From contig NZ_CP045309.1 in the NCBI RefSeq assembly GCF_009671205.1, forward strand, positions 868,001 through 932,000: DNA of 64,000 nt, in the 5' to 3' direction. The notes under the pieces are model-generated. The model was not told the DNA's origin and ran no database searches. It saw only the letters and a list, made by a program, of their open reading frames with translations. Shown in pieces: positions 42,673-54,282 of this stretch; the first letter of the stretch is position 1, and every line of letters begins with the position of its first letter. Source of the DNA: Micromonospora terminaliae (GTDB lineage: Bacteria; Actinomycetota; Actinomycetes; Mycobacteriales; Micromonosporaceae). The translations under genes were made by a program, and so were the position numbers.

Positions 42673-45186
42673 TCAGGCCAGGCCGGCGCGCCGCAGCGCG
42701 TCCGCCATGGCGCTGTTGGCCGGGGCCGGAGCGCCTCCGCGGCCCTGCCGCTGCTGCGGCCCGCCGCGCGAGCCACCCCGGTCGCCGCGCTCGTCACGGC
42801 CGCCGCGCGGCCCGCCGCCCTGGCCACCACCGCCCTGACCACCACGCTGGCCGCCACCGCGCCGGCCGCCGCCGCCCTGACCGTCGCCGCGCTGGCCGCC
42901 CCGATCGTCGCCCCGGCCGCCACGTTGGCCGGCACCCGGGCCGCCCGAGCCGGTGCCGCGGTCGCGGCGGCCGTCGCCACCCTGCGGGCGCCCGGCGGGG
43001 GCCTCGTCGTCCAGCCGAAGCGTCAGTGAGATTCGCTTGCGGGGCACGTCGACGTCGAGCACCCGGACCCGGACCACGTCGCCGGACTTCACCACGTCGC
43101 GGGGGTCCTTCACGAAGGTGTGCGACATGGCGGACACGTGGACCAGGCCGTCCTGGTGCACGCCCACGTCGACGAACGCGCCGAACGCCGCCACGTTGGT
43201 AACCACGCCCTCCAGCACCATTCCCGGCGTGAGGTCGCTGATCTTCTCGACGCCCTCCACGAAGGTGGCCGTCCGGAACTCGGGGCGCGGGTCCCGGCCG
43301 GGCTTCTCCAGCTCGGCGAGGATGTCGGTGACGGTGGGCAGGCCGAAGGTGTCGTCGACGAACTCGGTCGCCCGGAGGCCGCGCAGGATGGCCGACTTCC
43401 CGATGAGCGCGCGCAGGTCCTGGCCGGTGTGGGCGAGGATCCGGCGCACCACCGGGTACGCCTCGGGGTGCACGCTGGAGGAGTCGAGCGGGTCGTCGCC
43501 GCCGGGGATGCGCAGGAAGCCGGCACACTGCTCGAACGCCTTCGGCCCGAGCCGGGCCACCTTCTTCAGCTCGGCCCGGGTGCGGAACGGCCCGTTGGCG
43601 TCCCGGTGCAGCACGATGTTCTCGGCCAGCCCGGCGCCGATGCCGGAGACCCGCGTGAGCAGCGGCGCCGAGGCGGTGTTGACGTCGACGCCGACCGCGT
43701 TGACGCAGTCCTCGACCACCGCGTCGAGGGAGCGGGACAGCTTCACCTCGGACAGGTCGTGCTGGTACTGCCCGACGCCGATCGAGCGCGGGTCGATCTT
43801 CACGAGCTCGGCGAGCGGGTCCTGGAGGCGGCGGGCGATGGAGACCGCGCCGCGCAGCGACACGTCGAGCCCGGGCAGCTCCTGCGACGCGTACGCGGAC
43901 GCGGAGTAGACCGACGCGCCGGCCTCGGAGACGACCACCTTGGTGAGCTTCAGCTCCGGATGCCGCTTGATCAGGTCGCCGGCGAGCTTGTCGGTCTCCC
44001 GGCTGGCGGTGCCGTTGCCGATGGCGACCAGCTCGACGCCGTGCGCCGCGGCCAGGGTCGCCAGCGTGTGCACCGAGGCGTCCCACTGCCGGCGCGGCTC
44101 GTGCGGGTAGATCGTGTCGGTGGCGACGACCTTGCCCGTGGCGTCGACCACGGCCACCTTCACGCCGGTGCGCAGGCCCGGGTCGAGGCCCATGGTGGGG
44201 CGGGCGCCGGCCGGCGCGGCGAGCAGCAGGTCGCGCAGGTTGGTGGCGAAGACCCGGACGGCCTCCTCCTCGGCCGCCTGCCAGAGCCGCAGCCGCAGGT
44301 CGGCGCCGAGGTGGATGAGGATTCGGGTACGCCAGGCCCAGCGCACCGTGTCGCTCAGCCACCGGTCGGCGGGCCGCCCCTGGTCGCTGACCCCGAACCG
44401 GCCGGCGATGGCCGCCTCGTAGCGGGTGGGGCCGGTGACCACGGCGTCGGAGTCGCCCTCGGCCTCCGGGTCCATGGTCAGGTCGAGCACGCCCTCCTTC
44501 TCACCCCGGAACATGGCGAGGATCCGGTGCGAGGGGAGCTTCGGGTACGGCTCCGCGAAGTCGAAGTAGTCGGCGAACTTGGCGCCGGTCGTCTCCTGGC
44601 CCTCGCGTACCCGGGAGACCAGCCGGCCGCGCGACCACATCTGCTCGCGTAGCGTGCCGATGAGGTCGGCGTCCTCGGCGAACCGCTCGACGAGGATGGC
44701 CCGGGCGCCGTCGAGCGCGGCGGCGGCGTCGGCGACCCCCTTGTCGGCGTCGACGTAGCCGGCGGCGGTGTTCCGGGGATCGCGCGACGGGTCAGCCAGC
44801 AGCGCGTCGGCGAGCGGCTCCAGCCCCGCCTCACGGGCGATCTGGGCCCGGGTGCGCCGCTTCGGCTTGTAGGGCAGGTAGATGTCCTCCAGCCGGGACT
44901 TCGAGTCGGCCGCCAGGATCTGCGCTTCCAGGGCCTCGTCGAGCTTGCCCTGGCCGCGGATGGACTCCAGCACCGCGGCGCGCCGCTCGTCCAGCTCGCG
45001 CAGGTAGCGCAGCCGCTCCTCCAGGGTGCGCAGTTGCGCGTCGTCGAGCAGGCCGGTGGCCTCCTTGCGGTAGCGGGCGATGAACGGCACGGTGGCGCCG
45101 CCGTCGAGCAGCTCGACGGCCGCCCGCACCTGGCGTTCGGCGACGCCGAGCTCCTCGGCGATCCGCTGGTGCACAGACTGGGTCAC
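42673..45186 (-). CDS. tex: Tex RNA-binding transcription accessory protein
   Basis: 837 residues. The helical N-terminal domain has [21 protein letters not shown] and [28 protein letters not shown]. The YqgF-like domain reads [21 protein letters not shown]. The HhH region has [25 protein letters not shown]. The S1 domain is [31 protein letters not shown]. Tex binds nucleic acid and affects transcription or RNA turnover. A Gly/Arg/Gln-rich tail of about 90 residues follows the S1 domain and is much longer than usual, possibly an extra RNA-binding region. The GTG at 45186 has AAGGCGG upstream. Divergent from the dNTPase gene. Confidence 0.94.
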   Translation of the reverse strand: MTQSVHQRIAEELGVAERQVRAAVELLDGGATVPFIARYRKEATGLLDDAQLRTLEERLRYLRELDERRAAVLESIRGQGKLDEALEAQILAADSKSRLEDIYLPYKPKRRTRAQIAREAGLEPLADALLADPSRDPRNTAAGYVDADKGVADAAAALDGARAILVERFAEDADLIGTLREQMWSRGRLVSRVREGQETTGAKFADYFDFAEPYPKLPSHRILAMFRGEKEGVLDLTMDPEAEGDSDAVVTGPTRYEAAIAGRFGVSDQGRPADRWLSDTVRWAWRTRILIHLGADLRLRLWQAAEEEAVRVFATNLRDLLLAAPAGARPTMGLDPGLRTGVKVAVVDATGKVVATDTIYPHEPRRQWDASVHTLATLAAAHGVELVAIGNGTASRETDKLAGDLIKRHPELKLTKVVVSEAGASVYSASAYASQELPGLDVSLRGAVSIARRLQDPLAELVKIDPRSIGVGQYQHDLSEVKLSRSLDAVVEDCVNAVGVDVNTASAPLLTRVSGIGAGLAENIVLHRDANGPFRTRAELKKVARLGPKAFEQCAGFLRIPGGDDPLDSSSVHPEAYPVVRRILAHTGQDLRALIGKSAILRGLRATEFVDDTFGLPTVTDILAELEKPGRDPRPEFRTATFVEGVEKISDLTPGMVLEGVVTNVAAFGAFVDVGVHQDGLVHVSAMSHTFVKDPRDVVKSGDVVRVRVLDVDVPRKRISLTLRLDDEAPAGRPQGGDGRRDRGTGSGGPGAGQRGGRGDDRGGQRGDGQGGGGRRGGGQRGGQGGGGQGGGPRGGRDERGDRGGSRGGPQQRQGRGGAPAPANSAMADALRRAGLA

Positions 45187-45326
45187 GATCTGATCCGCCT
45201 TCTCGGGTGGGTTCGGCAGCCATTGTGCCGGTCGCGCCCCGGCCGTCCGCGCGGCACCCGCCGCGCCCCACCCGCCCAGCCGCCCCATCGGGCGACAGGA
45301 GCATCGCGACCGGGTGCACCCTGCGC

Positions 45327-45332
45327 TAGCGT
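45327..45332 (+). promoter_or_regulatory. -10 element TAGCGT before dgt
   Basis: TAGCGT ends 7 nt before the ATG at 45340 and no Shine-Dalgarno sequence precedes that ATG, suggesting a leaderless message. The same hexamer precedes glgC and sdhC at nearly the same distance. Confidence 0.45.
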
Positions 45333-45339
45333 GGCGATC

Positions 45340-46851
45340 ATGGAACTACCTGCGGACCCGCGGGCCCGGCGGCTCTTCGGCGGCAGCGCCCGGGCCCTCG
45401 GCGACCTCGCCGTCAGCCCGTTCCGGGCCGACCGGGACCGCATCGTGGGGTCGCCCTTCTTCGCCCGGCTGAACGGGGTGACCCAGGTGATCAGCCCGGG
45501 CGGGTCGGGGCTGCTCGTGCACAACCGGCTCACCCACAGCCTCAAGGTGGCCCAGGTGGCCCGGGCGGTCGCCGAGCGGCTGAGCGCCGACCCGGCGCAC
45601 CGGGACCTGCTGGAGAAGCTGGGCGGCTGCGACCCGGACGTGGTGGAGGCCGCCGCGCTCGCCCACGACCTCGGCCACCCGCCGTTCGGGCACCTGGGGG
45701 AGCGGGTGCTGGACCGGCTGGCCCGCCAGCGGCTCGGGCTGGCCGACGGCTTCGAGGGCAACGCCCAGTCGTACCGGATCGTCACGAGCACCGAGATCCG
45801 CGGCGCGGCGACCACCGGCCTGGACCTGACGGCGGCGGTCCGGGCGGCGATGCTGAAGTACCCGTGGACCCGGCTGGACCACCCGGATCCGCACCCGCGG
45901 CACCTGGACCCGGCGCCGCGCGGCGCGGCCGCCCCGCCGGACGACCCGGACAGCGGCTCGGCGAAGTTCGGCGCGTACCGGACCGAGCTGGACGACCTGC
46001 GGCAGGCCCGGGAGCCGTTCGCCGGCCGGATCCCGGACTGGCAGCAGACCCCCGAGGCGTCGATCATGGACACGGCTGACGACATCGCGTACGCCATCCA
46101 CGACGTGGAGGACTTCTACCGGGTCGGTGTGCTCCAGCAGGGTGCGGTGGCCGCCGAGCTGATGGCCTGGCAGCGCGAGTGCGGGCACTTCCGGGCGATC
46201 ACCGCTGCGGCGCTGGCCGCGGCGGGCCGGCGCCCGGGTGCGGCGATCGAACGGCTGCGCCGCCAGTTGCACCGCAAGGACGCCTGGATCGCCGACGACG
46301 AGGCCTTCGCCGCCGCCGTCGAGCACGTCCGGGAGGAACTCGTGGAGGGGCTGCTGGCGCTGCCCTTCGACGGCTCGATCGAGGCCGAGCAGTACGTGGC
46401 GCGGTTCTCCGCCCGCTGGTCCACCCGGTTCGTCGACGCCATCACGGTGACCCCGGAGCCGGACATCCGTTCCGGGTACGTGCTGCTGGCCAAGCCGCAG
46501 TGGCACGAGGTGCAGGTGCTCAAGTTCGTGCACCACCGGTTCGTGCTGGCCCGGCCGGACCTGGCCCTGCACCAGCGGGGCCAGGCGCGGCTGCTCGGCA
46601 CCCTGGTGGAGGCGTTGTGGGAGTGGCTGCTCGACCCGGAGGAGGAGTCCCGGCTGCCGCGCCGGCTGCACGACCTGGTCGAGCTGGCCGAGGCCGAGCT
46701 GCACCCGCGTACCCCGGACCGGATCGGCCGGGCCCGGGGCCGGGCGATCGTCGACTTCGTCGCGCAGCTCACCGACGGGCAGGCGGTGGCGATGCTGGAC
46801 GCGCTCTCCGGCCGCTCCGGAGCCCTCTGGACCGACGCCTTCGTGCTCTGA
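45340..46851 (+). CDS. dgt: dGTPase-like HD-domain dNTP triphosphohydrolase
   Basis: 503 residues. The N-terminus has [26 protein letters not shown] and [20 protein letters not shown]. The HD motif is [23 protein letters not shown] and the later [17 protein letters not shown] gives the fourth metal ligand. Such enzymes cut dNTPs to nucleoside and triphosphate, controlling nucleotide pools or degrading foreign DNA precursors. The insertion around 185-215 ([15 protein letters not shown]) is Pro-rich. ATG start, probably leaderless. It converges on the acetyltransferase gene at 46853 with a 1-nt gap and no room for a separate terminator. Confidence 0.9.
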   Translation: MELPADPRARRLFGGSARALGDLAVSPFRADRDRIVGSPFFARLNGVTQVISPGGSGLLVHNRLTHSLKVAQVARAVAERLSADPAHRDLLEKLGGCDPDVVEAAALAHDLGHPPFGHLGERVLDRLARQRLGLADGFEGNAQSYRIVTSTEIRGAATTGLDLTAAVRAAMLKYPWTRLDHPDPHPRHLDPAPRGAAAPPDDPDSGSAKFGAYRTELDDLRQAREPFAGRIPDWQQTPEASIMDTADDIAYAIHDVEDFYRVGVLQQGAVAAELMAWQRECGHFRAITAAALAAAGRRPGAAIERLRRQLHRKDAWIADDEAFAAAVEHVREELVEGLLALPFDGSIEAEQYVARFSARWSTRFVDAITVTPEPDIRSGYVLLAKPQWHEVQVLKFVHHRFVLARPDLALHQRGQARLLGTLVEALWEWLLDPEEESRLPRRLHDLVELAEAELHPRTPDRIGRARGRAIVDFVAQLTDGQAVAMLDALSGRSGALWTDAFVL

Positions 46852-46852
46852 C

Positions 46853-47497
46853 TCAGCGGGCCGGCACGCCCTTGACCACGGTGCCCGGCGGCACGTCGCG
46901 CACCACGCAGGCGCCCGCGCCGACCGTCGCGCCGGCTCCGACGCGCAGCCCGGGCAGGACCACCGCACCGGCGCCGATCAGCGCGGCGGTGTCCAGGTCG
47001 CAGTCGCCGGAGACGGCGGCGAGCGGGTGCAGCGAGACGTAGTCGCCGACCACGCAGTCGTGCGCGAGGGTGGCGTTCTGGTTCACGTGCAGGTGCCGGC
47101 CGGCGGTGACGTTGGTGGTGATCCGGCCGCCGGCGAAGACCACCAGACCCTCGGCCGCGACCAGGTCGGACCCGACCGTGGCGTCCGGGTGCACCAGGCT
47201 TGCCACGGGCCGGCCGAGCGCGTCGACCCGCGCGCCGACCGCCTGCCGGACACGCGGGTCGCCCAGGCCGAGCACGACGTGGGTCTCCGGGGGCAACTGG
47301 CTGAGCGCGGCCAGGGTCCCGAGGTACGGAGTGCCGCCCGCCTCGGCCCGCTTGCGGTTGCGCTCCGAGGGGTTGTCGTCGACGAAGCCCACCAGCCGCC
47401 AGGGCGGCCGGGCCGCGGTGTCGTTGACGGCCGCCACGAGTTGGGCGATCTCCCGGCCGTGGCCGCCGCAGCCGACGACGACGAGGTCGAGGCTCAC
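46853..47497 (-). CDS. PglD/NeuD-type sugar O/N-acetyltransferase
   Basis: 214 residues. The N-terminal Rossmann-like half begins LDLVVVGCGGHGREIAQLV, with VLGLGDPRVRQAV. The C-terminal half is a left-handed beta-helix of hexapeptides, GRHLHVNQNATLAHDCVVGDYVSLHP, which includes the catalytic His. It ends GACVVRDVPPGTVVKGVPAR. PglD acetylates the 4-amino group of UDP-4-amino-4,6-dideoxy-GlcNAc to give UDP-diacetyl-bacillosamine. That matches the dehydratase and aminotransferase genes 6 kb away. NeuD-like sialic-acid acetyltransferases look similar. The GTG start overlaps the phosphoglycosyltransferase stop (GTGA), so the two are coupled. Confidence 0.88.
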   Translation of the reverse strand: MSLDLVVVGCGGHGREIAQLVAAVNDTAARPPWRLVGFVDDNPSERNRKRAEAGGTPYLGTLAALSQLPPETHVVLGLGDPRVRQAVGARVDALGRPVASLVHPDATVGSDLVAAEGLVVFAGGRITTNVTAGRHLHVNQNATLAHDCVVGDYVSLHPLAAVSGDCDLDTAALIGAGAVVLPGLRVGAGATVGAGACVVRDVPPGTVVKGVPAR

Positions 47498-48138
47498 CGC
47501 GCGCCACTCCCGGCGGCCGCCGGAACCGGCTGCTCCGCGGCGGTGGGACCCCGGAACTCGTGGGCGGTGACGCTGCCCGGGGCGCTGATGCCCTGCCGAC
47601 GCAGCACGGCCACCGCGGTGCGGGCCAGGATGCGCAGGTCGAGCAGGATGCCGCGGTCGTCGACGTACCGGAGGTCGTAGGCGAACTTCTCGTCCCAGTC
47701 GAGTTCGTTACGCCCGTTGACCTGGGCGAGCCCGGTGAGACCAGGCCGGACGTCGTGCCGGCGGAACTGTTCGGGCGTGTAGCGGAAGCGGTAGCTGGTC
47801 GGCAGCGGGCGTGGCCCGACCAGGCTCATGTCGCCCCGGACGATGTTCCAGAGGCTGGGCAGCTCGTCCAGGCTGGTGTCCCGCAGCCAGCGGCCCAGCG
47901 GGGTCAGCCGCATCGCGTCGTCGGTGGGGGAGAACCCGCCGGCGCCGGGCGCCATCGACCGGAACTTGAGGATGGTGAACTGCCTGCCGCACCGCCCGAT
48001 CCGGGCCTGCCGGAACAGCACGGGACGGCCCATGGTGAGCAGCACCGCGACCGACACCGCCGCAAGCAGAGGTGCCGCCACCAGCAGCGCGATCAGGGCC
48101 ACGGTGAGGTCGACGGCTCGCTTCAGGGCATCTTTCAC
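47494..48138 (-). CDS. PglC/WcaJ-type phosphoglycosyltransferase
   Basis: 214 residues. A single N-terminal membrane helix (VDLTVALIALLVAAPLLAAVSVAVLL) is followed by FRQARIGRCGRQFTILKFRSM. The catalytic Asp-Glu pair is in RDTSLDELPSLWNIVRGDMSLVGPRPLP and the C-terminal HDVRPGLTGLAQVNGRNELDWDEKF is also conserved. This compact monotopic type attaches a phospho-sugar from a UDP-sugar to polyprenyl phosphate, starting lipid-linked glycan synthesis. Next to PglD it probably uses UDP-diNAcBac or a relative. GTG start. No Shine-Dalgarno sequence is obvious, but the upstream bases are AT-rich. Confidence 0.92.
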   Translation of the reverse strand: MKDALKRAVDLTVALIALLVAAPLLAAVSVAVLLTMGRPVLFRQARIGRCGRQFTILKFRSMAPGAGGFSPTDDAMRLTPLGRWLRDTSLDELPSLWNIVRGDMSLVGPRPLPTSYRFRYTPEQFRRHDVRPGLTGLAQVNGRNELDWDEKFAYDLRYVDDRGILLDLRILARTAVAVLRRQGISAPGSVTAHEFRGPTAAEQPVPAAAGSGAR

Positions 48139-48198
48139 GCGGAAAGGGTAAACAAATATGCCCTCGAATGACTGCTTGTCCGGTTTTTCGGGCGGGTC

Positions 48199-49344
48199 CT
48201 ATGCGACGGCCTGCCACCAGCCGTCGACCGCGGGCGGCTCGTCCACCACCACCCGCTCCCCGGGCCGCGGCACGGCCAGCCGCACGTCCCGGGCCTTCGC
48301 CTCGGCCCACAGCCGGTCCACCGGCTCGGACCAGTCGTGCAGGGCCAGGTTGAAGGTGGCCCAGTGCACCGGGACGAACAGCCCGCCGCGCAGGTCGAGG
48401 TGGGCGGCGACCGCCTCCTCGGGGAACATGTGGATGGTCGGCCAGGCCCGGTCGTACGCCCCGATCTGCATGAGCGTGACGTCGAACGGGCCGTGCTCGG
48501 CGCCGATCTCGGCGTAGCCGTCGAAGTAGCCGGAGTCGCCGGTGTAGAAGACGTTCCGCTGCGCCCCGGCGATCACCCAGGAGCTCCAGAGCGTGCCGTC
48601 GCGGCGGAGCCCGCGGCCGGAGAAGTGCTGGGCCGCGGTCGCGGTGAGGGTCAGCCCGCCGACCCGGTGGCTCTCCGCCCAGTCCAGCTCGACGATCCGC
48701 TCCTCCGGCACGCCCCACCGGTCCAGGTGGGCGCCGACGCCGAGCGGCACCAGGAACGGCGCGGACTGGTGTTCGAGCAGCCCGCGGACGGTGGCCATGT
48801 CCAGGTGGTCGTAGTGGTCGTGCGAGATGAGGATGGCGTCGAGCCGGGGCAGCTCCTCGAGGCGGGCCGGCGGCTCGTGGATGCGGCGCGGGCCGACCAG
48901 GGCCGACGGGGAGCAGCGGTCGCTCCACACCGGGTCGAGCAGCACCCGGTGCCCCTCGATCTCGACCAGCGTGGAGGCGTGCCCGTACCAGACGATGTTC
49001 AGCTCGCGGTCCGGGTCGGCGGGCGCCGGGTCGGCCGGGCGCAGCAGCGGGACCGCCGCGGAGGGCCGCCGCTTCTGCTTGCCGAAGATCAGCTCCTTGA
49101 CGAGGTTGCGTCCCGGGTCGGCGACCATGGTGCTGCGGGTGCCCGACGGGTTGTGGAAGGTGCCGTCCCGGAAGCGCGGCGAGCGGGCCGCCCGCTCCGC
49201 GCGGGCGCCGGAGAGCCGGCCGCCGAGCTGGGCGGGCACGTCCCGCGCCGCCCAGGCGAGCCCGGCCACCGCGGCCAGCCCCGCCATCCCCCACCGCCGG
49301 CCGCCGGCCGCGCGCTCCAGTTCCCGGTCCTCCGGTCGCCCCAT
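48199..49344 (-). CDS. Metallo-beta-lactamase-fold hydrolase (NAPE-PLD-like)
   Basis: 381 residues. An N-terminal hydrophobic segment (WGMAGLAAVAGLAWAA) may anchor it. The core begins NIVWYGHASTLVEIEGHRVLLDPVWSDRCSP and continues ILISHDHYDHLDMATV, the HxHxDH metal site. FYTGDSGYFDGY and LFVPVHWATFNLALHDWSEP complete the ligands. This arrangement is typical of the NAPE-hydrolysing phospholipase D-like and UlaG-like branch. The real substrate is unknown and is likely a phosphodiester or lipid. ATG start with GGAGGG upstream. Confidence 0.85.
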   Translation of the reverse strand: MGRPEDRELERAAGGRRWGMAGLAAVAGLAWAARDVPAQLGGRLSGARAERAARSPRFRDGTFHNPSGTRSTMVADPGRNLVKELIFGKQKRRPSAAVPLLRPADPAPADPDRELNIVWYGHASTLVEIEGHRVLLDPVWSDRCSPSALVGPRRIHEPPARLEELPRLDAILISHDHYDHLDMATVRGLLEHQSAPFLVPLGVGAHLDRWGVPEERIVELDWAESHRVGGLTLTATAAQHFSGRGLRRDGTLWSSWVIAGAQRNVFYTGDSGYFDGYAEIGAEHGPFDVTLMQIGAYDRAWPTIHMFPEEAVAAHLDLRGGLFVPVHWATFNLALHDWSEPVDRLWAEAKARDVRLAVPRPGERVVVDEPPAVDGWWQAVA

Positions 49345-49480
49345 GTCCCGTCCCTCCGCCGTGTCCCGCAGTACACGGTAGCCATCCGCCCGCCACCCCG
49401 CGCGGGCGACGACGCACCCGGCCCGCGCGGGCTCAGCCGAGCCGGCGCCGCGGTCGCGCCGGTGACGACCACCGTGCGGC

Positions 49481-50665
49481 TCACGGTTCGAGCACGACCT
49501 TCACGCAGCCGTCCTGCTTTTTCTGGAACATCTCGTACGCCTGCGGCGCCCGCGCCAGCGGCAGCCGGTGGGTCCGCAGGTCCTCGACGCCGAGCGGGTC
49601 GTCGTCGCCGGCGAGCAGCGGCATGATGTCGTCGATCCAGCGCTTCACGTGGCACTGGCCCATGCGCAGCTGGACGCCCCGGTCGAACATCTCCATGAGC
49701 GGCATCGGGTCCTGCTCGCCGCCGTACACGCCGGAGATCGACACGGTGCCGCCGCGCCGGACCGCCTTGAGCGCGGCGTGCAGCACCACGAGCCGGTCGA
49801 CGCCGGCCTTGTCGGTCATGGTCTGGCCCAGCTTGTCGGGGAGCAGCCCGGCCGCGGTCTGGGCGATCTTGCCGAGTGGCGCGCCGTGCGCCTCCATGCC
49901 GACCGCGTCGATCACCGCGTCCGGGCCGCGCGCGTCGACCAGGTCGATGAGCGCGCCGGGCACGTCGTCCAGCTCGCTGACGTCGAGCACCTCGATGCCG
50001 TGCCGGCGGGCCATCTCCAGCCGCTCCGGCACCAGGTCGAGCCCGATCACCCGGCCCGCCCCGAGGTGCCGGCCGATCCGGGCGCAGAACTGGCCGACCG
50101 GGCCGAGGCCGAACACGGCCAGGGTGCCGCCGGGCGGGGTGTCCGCGTACTTCACGGCCTGCCAGGCCGTGGGCAGGATGTCGGAGAGGTAGAGCCAGCG
50201 CTCGTCGGGGCCGGTCTCGGGGATCTTGATGGGGCCGAACTGGGCCTGCGGCACCCGCAGGTACTCGGCCTGCCCGCCGGGGACGGAGCCGTAGAGCGAG
50301 GTGTAGCCGAACAGCGCGGCGCCCTTGCCCTCGCTGGTCACCTGGGTGGTCTCGCACTGGGCGTAGAGCTGGCGGTCGCACATCCAGCACGAGCCGCAGG
50401 CGATGTTGAACGGGACGACCACGCGGTCGCCGGGCTTGAGCCGGGTGACCCCGGAGCCGACCTCCTCCACGACGCCCATCGGCTCGTGCCCGAGCACGTC
50501 GCCGGGCTTCAGGTACGGCCCGAGCACCTCGTACAGGTGCAGGTCGGAGCCGCAGATGGCGGTCGAGGTGATCCGGATGATCGCGTCGGTCGGCTCCTCG
50601 ATCTTGGGGTCCGGTACGTCCTCGACGCGGACGTCACGCTTGCCTTGCCAGGTCAGTGCCTTCAT
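49481..50665 (-). CDS. Zinc-dependent alcohol dehydrogenase, formaldehyde-dehydrogenase-like
   Basis: 394 residues of the MDR superfamily. The catalytic zinc ligands are in STAICGSDLHLYEV and VLGHEPMGVVEEVG. The structural zinc loop is IACGSCWMCDRQLYAQCETT, followed by the NAD fold GGTLAVFGLGPVGQFCARIG. The length and the insertions (LPDKLGQTMTDKAGVDR) match the glutathione-independent formaldehyde dehydrogenase-like branch. Physiological substrate is unknown. The ATG at 50665 starts M-K-A-L-T-W as relatives do. It stands downstream of sdhB's terminator and is probably a separate unit. Confidence 0.88.
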   Translation of the reverse strand: MKALTWQGKRDVRVEDVPDPKIEEPTDAIIRITSTAICGSDLHLYEVLGPYLKPGDVLGHEPMGVVEEVGSGVTRLKPGDRVVVPFNIACGSCWMCDRQLYAQCETTQVTSEGKGAALFGYTSLYGSVPGGQAEYLRVPQAQFGPIKIPETGPDERWLYLSDILPTAWQAVKYADTPPGGTLAVFGLGPVGQFCARIGRHLGAGRVIGLDLVPERLEMARRHGIEVLDVSELDDVPGALIDLVDARGPDAVIDAVGMEAHGAPLGKIAQTAAGLLPDKLGQTMTDKAGVDRLVVLHAALKAVRRGGTVSISGVYGGEQDPMPLMEMFDRGVQLRMGQCHVKRWIDDIMPLLAGDDDPLGVEDLRTHRLPLARAPQAYEMFQKKQDGCVKVVLEP

Positions 50666-50767
50666 TGCCGGAATGTCCCCTCGTCGGTGCCGTCCATGGG
50701 ACTGCTACCCGTGGCGCAGGGGTTGAACCGGCGGCGGGGCGCCCTCACGTACCCCGGAAAAGGCGAA

Positions 50768-50797
50768 CCGCCGCGCCCCCGGTGCGGGGCGCGGCGG
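50768..50797. terminator. Hairpin terminator after sdhCAB
   Basis: A perfect 12-bp stem (50768-50779 with 50786-50797) with a 6-nt loop lies 25 nt after the sdhB stop on the minus strand. It separates the sdh operon from the alcohol dehydrogenase gene downstream. Confidence 0.75.
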
Positions 50798-50821
50798 CTC
50801 GCGTGGTTCGGACGGCGGGGC

Positions 50822-51579
50822 TCAGGACCCCGGGGTGCCGGCGCGCTTGGCCGTCGCCTTGAGGTAGTCCCGGTTGAGCCGGCCGATGGTGTTCAGCGGG
50901 ATGCCCTTCGGGCAGGCCGCCGCGCACTCGCCGATGTTGGTGCAGCCGCCGAAGCCGGCCTCGTCGTGCGCGTCCACCATGCCGATCACCCGGGTGTAGC
51001 GCTCGGGCTGGCCCTGCGGCAGCAGCGAGAGCTGGGTGATCTTGGCGGCGGTGAACAGCATGCCGGAGCCGTTGGGGCAGGCCGCCACGCAGGCGCCGCA
51101 GCCGATGCAGGCGGCCGACTCGAAGGCGGCGTCGGCGTTGGCCTTGGCCACCGGCGTGGAGTGCGCCTCGGGGGCGCTGCCGGTCGGCGCGGTGACGTAC
51201 CCGCCGGCGGCGATGATCTGGTCGAACGCGTTGCGGTTGACCACGAGGTCCTTGACGACCGGGAAGGCCCGGGCCCGCCACGGCTCGATGTCGATGGTGT
51301 CCCCGTCGGAGAACTGCCGCATGTGCAGCTGGCAGGCGGTGGTGCCGCGCTGCGGGCCGTGCGCCTCACCGTTGATCATGAGGCTGCACATGCCGCAGAT
51401 GCCCTCGCGGCAGTCGTGGTCGAAGGCGACCGGCTCCTCGCCGTCGAGGATCAGCCGCTCGTTGAGCACGTCGAGCATCTCCAGGAAGGACATGTCCGGG
51501 GACACGTCCTGCACCGGGTAGGTCACCATCTGACCCTTGTCCTCGGGGCCCTTCTGGCGCCAGATGCGCAGGGTCAGGT

Positions 51580-51583
<4 letters not shown>
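50822..51583 (-). CDS. sdhB: Succinate dehydrogenase/fumarate reductase iron-sulfur subunit
   Basis: 253 residues. The N-terminal ferredoxin domain binds the 2Fe-2S cluster through [19 protein letters not shown] and a later TTAC. The C-terminal domain has [17 protein letters not shown] and [16 protein letters not shown] for the 4Fe-4S and 3Fe-4S clusters. It passes electrons from SdhA to the membrane subunit and menaquinone. The GTG at 51583 overlaps the sdhA stop by 4 nt. A longer in-frame extension overlaps sdhA and was rejected. Subunit order sdhC-sdhA-sdhB and the cluster ligands are those of the actinobacterial type with a single membrane subunit. Confidence 0.96.
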
Positions 51584-53514
<1,931 letters not shown>

Positions 53515-53515
53515 G

Positions 53516-54205
53516 TCAGGCCACCAATCCGGTGAGTACGGCGAACGGGACCACCAGGTAGCCGGCGCAGAGCGCGACGGCGAAGACGAGGGCCGCGGCG
53601 CGCGCCCGGCGCTCGCCCTTCGGGGTCTGCTGGCCGAGGCTGCGGAACGCGCTGAACGCGCCGTGCCGCAGGTGGAAGCCGAGCGTGACGATCGCCAGGG
53701 TGTAGAAGAGCGTGACGTACCAGCGGTCCGCCGCGAAGTCCTGGACCACGTTGCCGTACGGGTTGGCCGGGTCGCCCTGCGGGTTCAGGTGACCCGTGGT
53801 CAGGTCCAGGATGTGGTAGATCACGAAGAGCAGGATGATCACACCACCCCAGCGCATCGTCCGGGCCGCGTAGTTCACGTGGATCTTCCGGCGGTGCGCG
53901 TACGCCACCGGGCGGGCGGCCCGGGCGCGTACGGCGAGCACGGTGGCCGAGACGATGTGCGCCACGACGGCCACGGTGAGCACGGTGCGCTGGATCCACA
54001 GGTACCAGGTCGACGGCAGCAGCGGCGTCCCGATCTCGCGGAGCCAGTGCGCGTAGTGGTCGAACGAGGTCTCACCCGTGAAGATCTTCAGGTTGCCGAG
54101 CATGTGCGCGATCAGGAACAGCACCAGGATGATGCCCGTCACCGCCATGACGGCCTTGAGGCCGACATTCGAGCGGATGGGCGACCGAGTTTTCGTGATT
54201 ACCAC
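53516..54205 (-). CDS. sdhC: Succinate dehydrogenase cytochrome b membrane subunit
   Basis: 229 residues with five membrane segments. [33 protein letters not shown] contains the first haem-ligand His. Later His residues sit in [27 protein letters not shown] and [12 protein letters not shown]. This single-subunit five-helix form is the type B arrangement carrying two haems. It anchors SdhAB and reduces menaquinone. I start at the GTG at 54205, because a TAGCGT -10 with TTGGAC -35 ends 7 nt before it. Longer starts (54247, 54271) would run through that promoter. Confidence 0.9.
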   Translation of the reverse strand: MVITKTRSPIRSNVGLKAVMAVTGIILVLFLIAHMLGNLKIFTGETSFDHYAHWLREIGTPLLPSTWYLWIQRTVLTVAVVAHIVSATVLAVRARAARPVAYAHRRKIHVNYAARTMRWGGVIILLFVIYHILDLTTGHLNPQGDPANPYGNVVQDFAADRWYVTLFYTLAIVTLGFHLRHGAFSAFRSLGQQTPKGERRARAAALVFAVALCAGYLVVPFAVLTGLVA

Positions 54206-54212
54206 GTGACCG

Positions 54213-54242
54213 ACGCTAGGAGCAGTTTGATCAGTCGTCCAA
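54213..54242 (-). promoter_or_regulatory. sdhCAB promoter, leaderless type
   Basis: On the minus strand TTGGAC (54242-54237), an 18-nt spacer and TAGCGT (54218-54213) are followed by 7 nt and the GTG of sdhC. This is the best -35/-10 pair I found in the window and it fixes the sdhC start. Confidence 0.55.
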
Positions 54243-54263
54243 TGCATCGACCTCGCAGTCTTG

Positions 54264-54278
54264 ATAGCCATAAGCTAT
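54264..54278 (+). promoter_or_regulatory. LysR-type operator overlapping the lysR -10
   Basis: ATAGC-CATAA-GCTAT is a perfect interrupted palindrome containing the T-N11-A signature of LysR regulators. It overlaps a TAAGCT -10 (54271-54276) that ends 6 nt before the regulator's ATG, so the LysR protein probably represses itself here and acts on the divergent sdh promoter 22 nt away. Confidence 0.55.
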
Positions 54279-54282
54279 AGAG

